Source of the DNA: Comamonadaceae bacterium
GTDB taxonomy: Bacteria > Pseudomonadota > Gammaproteobacteria > Burkholderiales > Burkholderiaceae_C
Assembly: GCA_947455585.1 (NCBI GenBank)
Contig: CANGOY010000130.1
Coordinates: 1-6,043 of the forward strand
Length of the DNA: 6,043 bases
Direction of reading: 5' to 3'
Shown here: piece after piece, positions 6,021 to 6,043 of the stretch
How positions within the stretch are numbered: position 1 is the stretch's first letter
How the letters are laid out: the number at the start of each line of letters is the position of its first letter
Notes under the pieces: generated by a model
Seen by the model: the letters and a program-made list of their open reading frames with translations, nothing else
What the model was told of the DNA's origin: nothing
The model's database searches: none
Translations under genes and position numbers: made by a program

Positions 6021-6043
6021 GATTCGATTCCTTTACAAAGGCC

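Noticed and set aside
1..6043. Search by eye for CRISPR repeats, insertion sequences, tRNAs, phage or toxin-antitoxin genes.
   Set aside because: Nothing found; almost every base belongs to recognised chromosomal housekeeping or respiratory genes.

Overview
The window looks like chromosomal DNA of a betaproteobacterium, most likely Burkholderiales/Comamonadaceae (a Limnohabitans- or Rhodoferax-like freshwater bacterium). This rests on recalled similarity of the proteins and on gene order, not on a search. I see no mobile element, CRISPR array, rRNA or tRNA. It is a compact, almost fully coding micro-oxic respiration locus with only one real intergenic regulatory region (2526-2613).

Layout. 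(1) 1-423, plus: the 3' part of a TauE/SafE (DUF81) membrane transporter that enters from the left edge. (2) 2525-424, minus: hemN (oxygen-independent coproporphyrinogen III dehydrogenase), then a small UreH/DsbD_2-type 'TauE/SafE-like' membrane protein coupled to it by a TGATG stop/start overlap. (3) 2526-2613: a divergent control region with one near-consensus FNR/ANR box placed at -41.5 relative to a good -10 element for hemN. (4) 2614-3339, plus: fnr, the oxygen-sensing [4Fe-4S] regulator. (5) 6020-3351, minus: ccoP, ccoG and ccoH, the distal end of a cbb3-type cytochrome oxidase operon. Its ccoN, ccoO and ccoQ genes should lie just past the right edge.

How the genes fit together. CcoP is the dihaem cytochrome c subunit of the high-affinity cbb3 oxidase. 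CcoG (cupric reductase family) and CcoH are assembly and copper-handling factors. HemN makes haem when oxygen is scarce. FNR is the expected switch for hemN and probably for the cco operon. The UreH-like membrane protein has conserved-looking Cys/His motifs and may serve copper delivery or cytochrome biogenesis, but this is inference.

I find no clearly novel system here. The points most worth attention are the exact class II geometry of the hemN FNR promoter, which also decides the hemN start codon; the sharing of that one box with fnr; the TTG start of ccoG right after ccoP; and the hemN-coupled membrane protein of unproven function.
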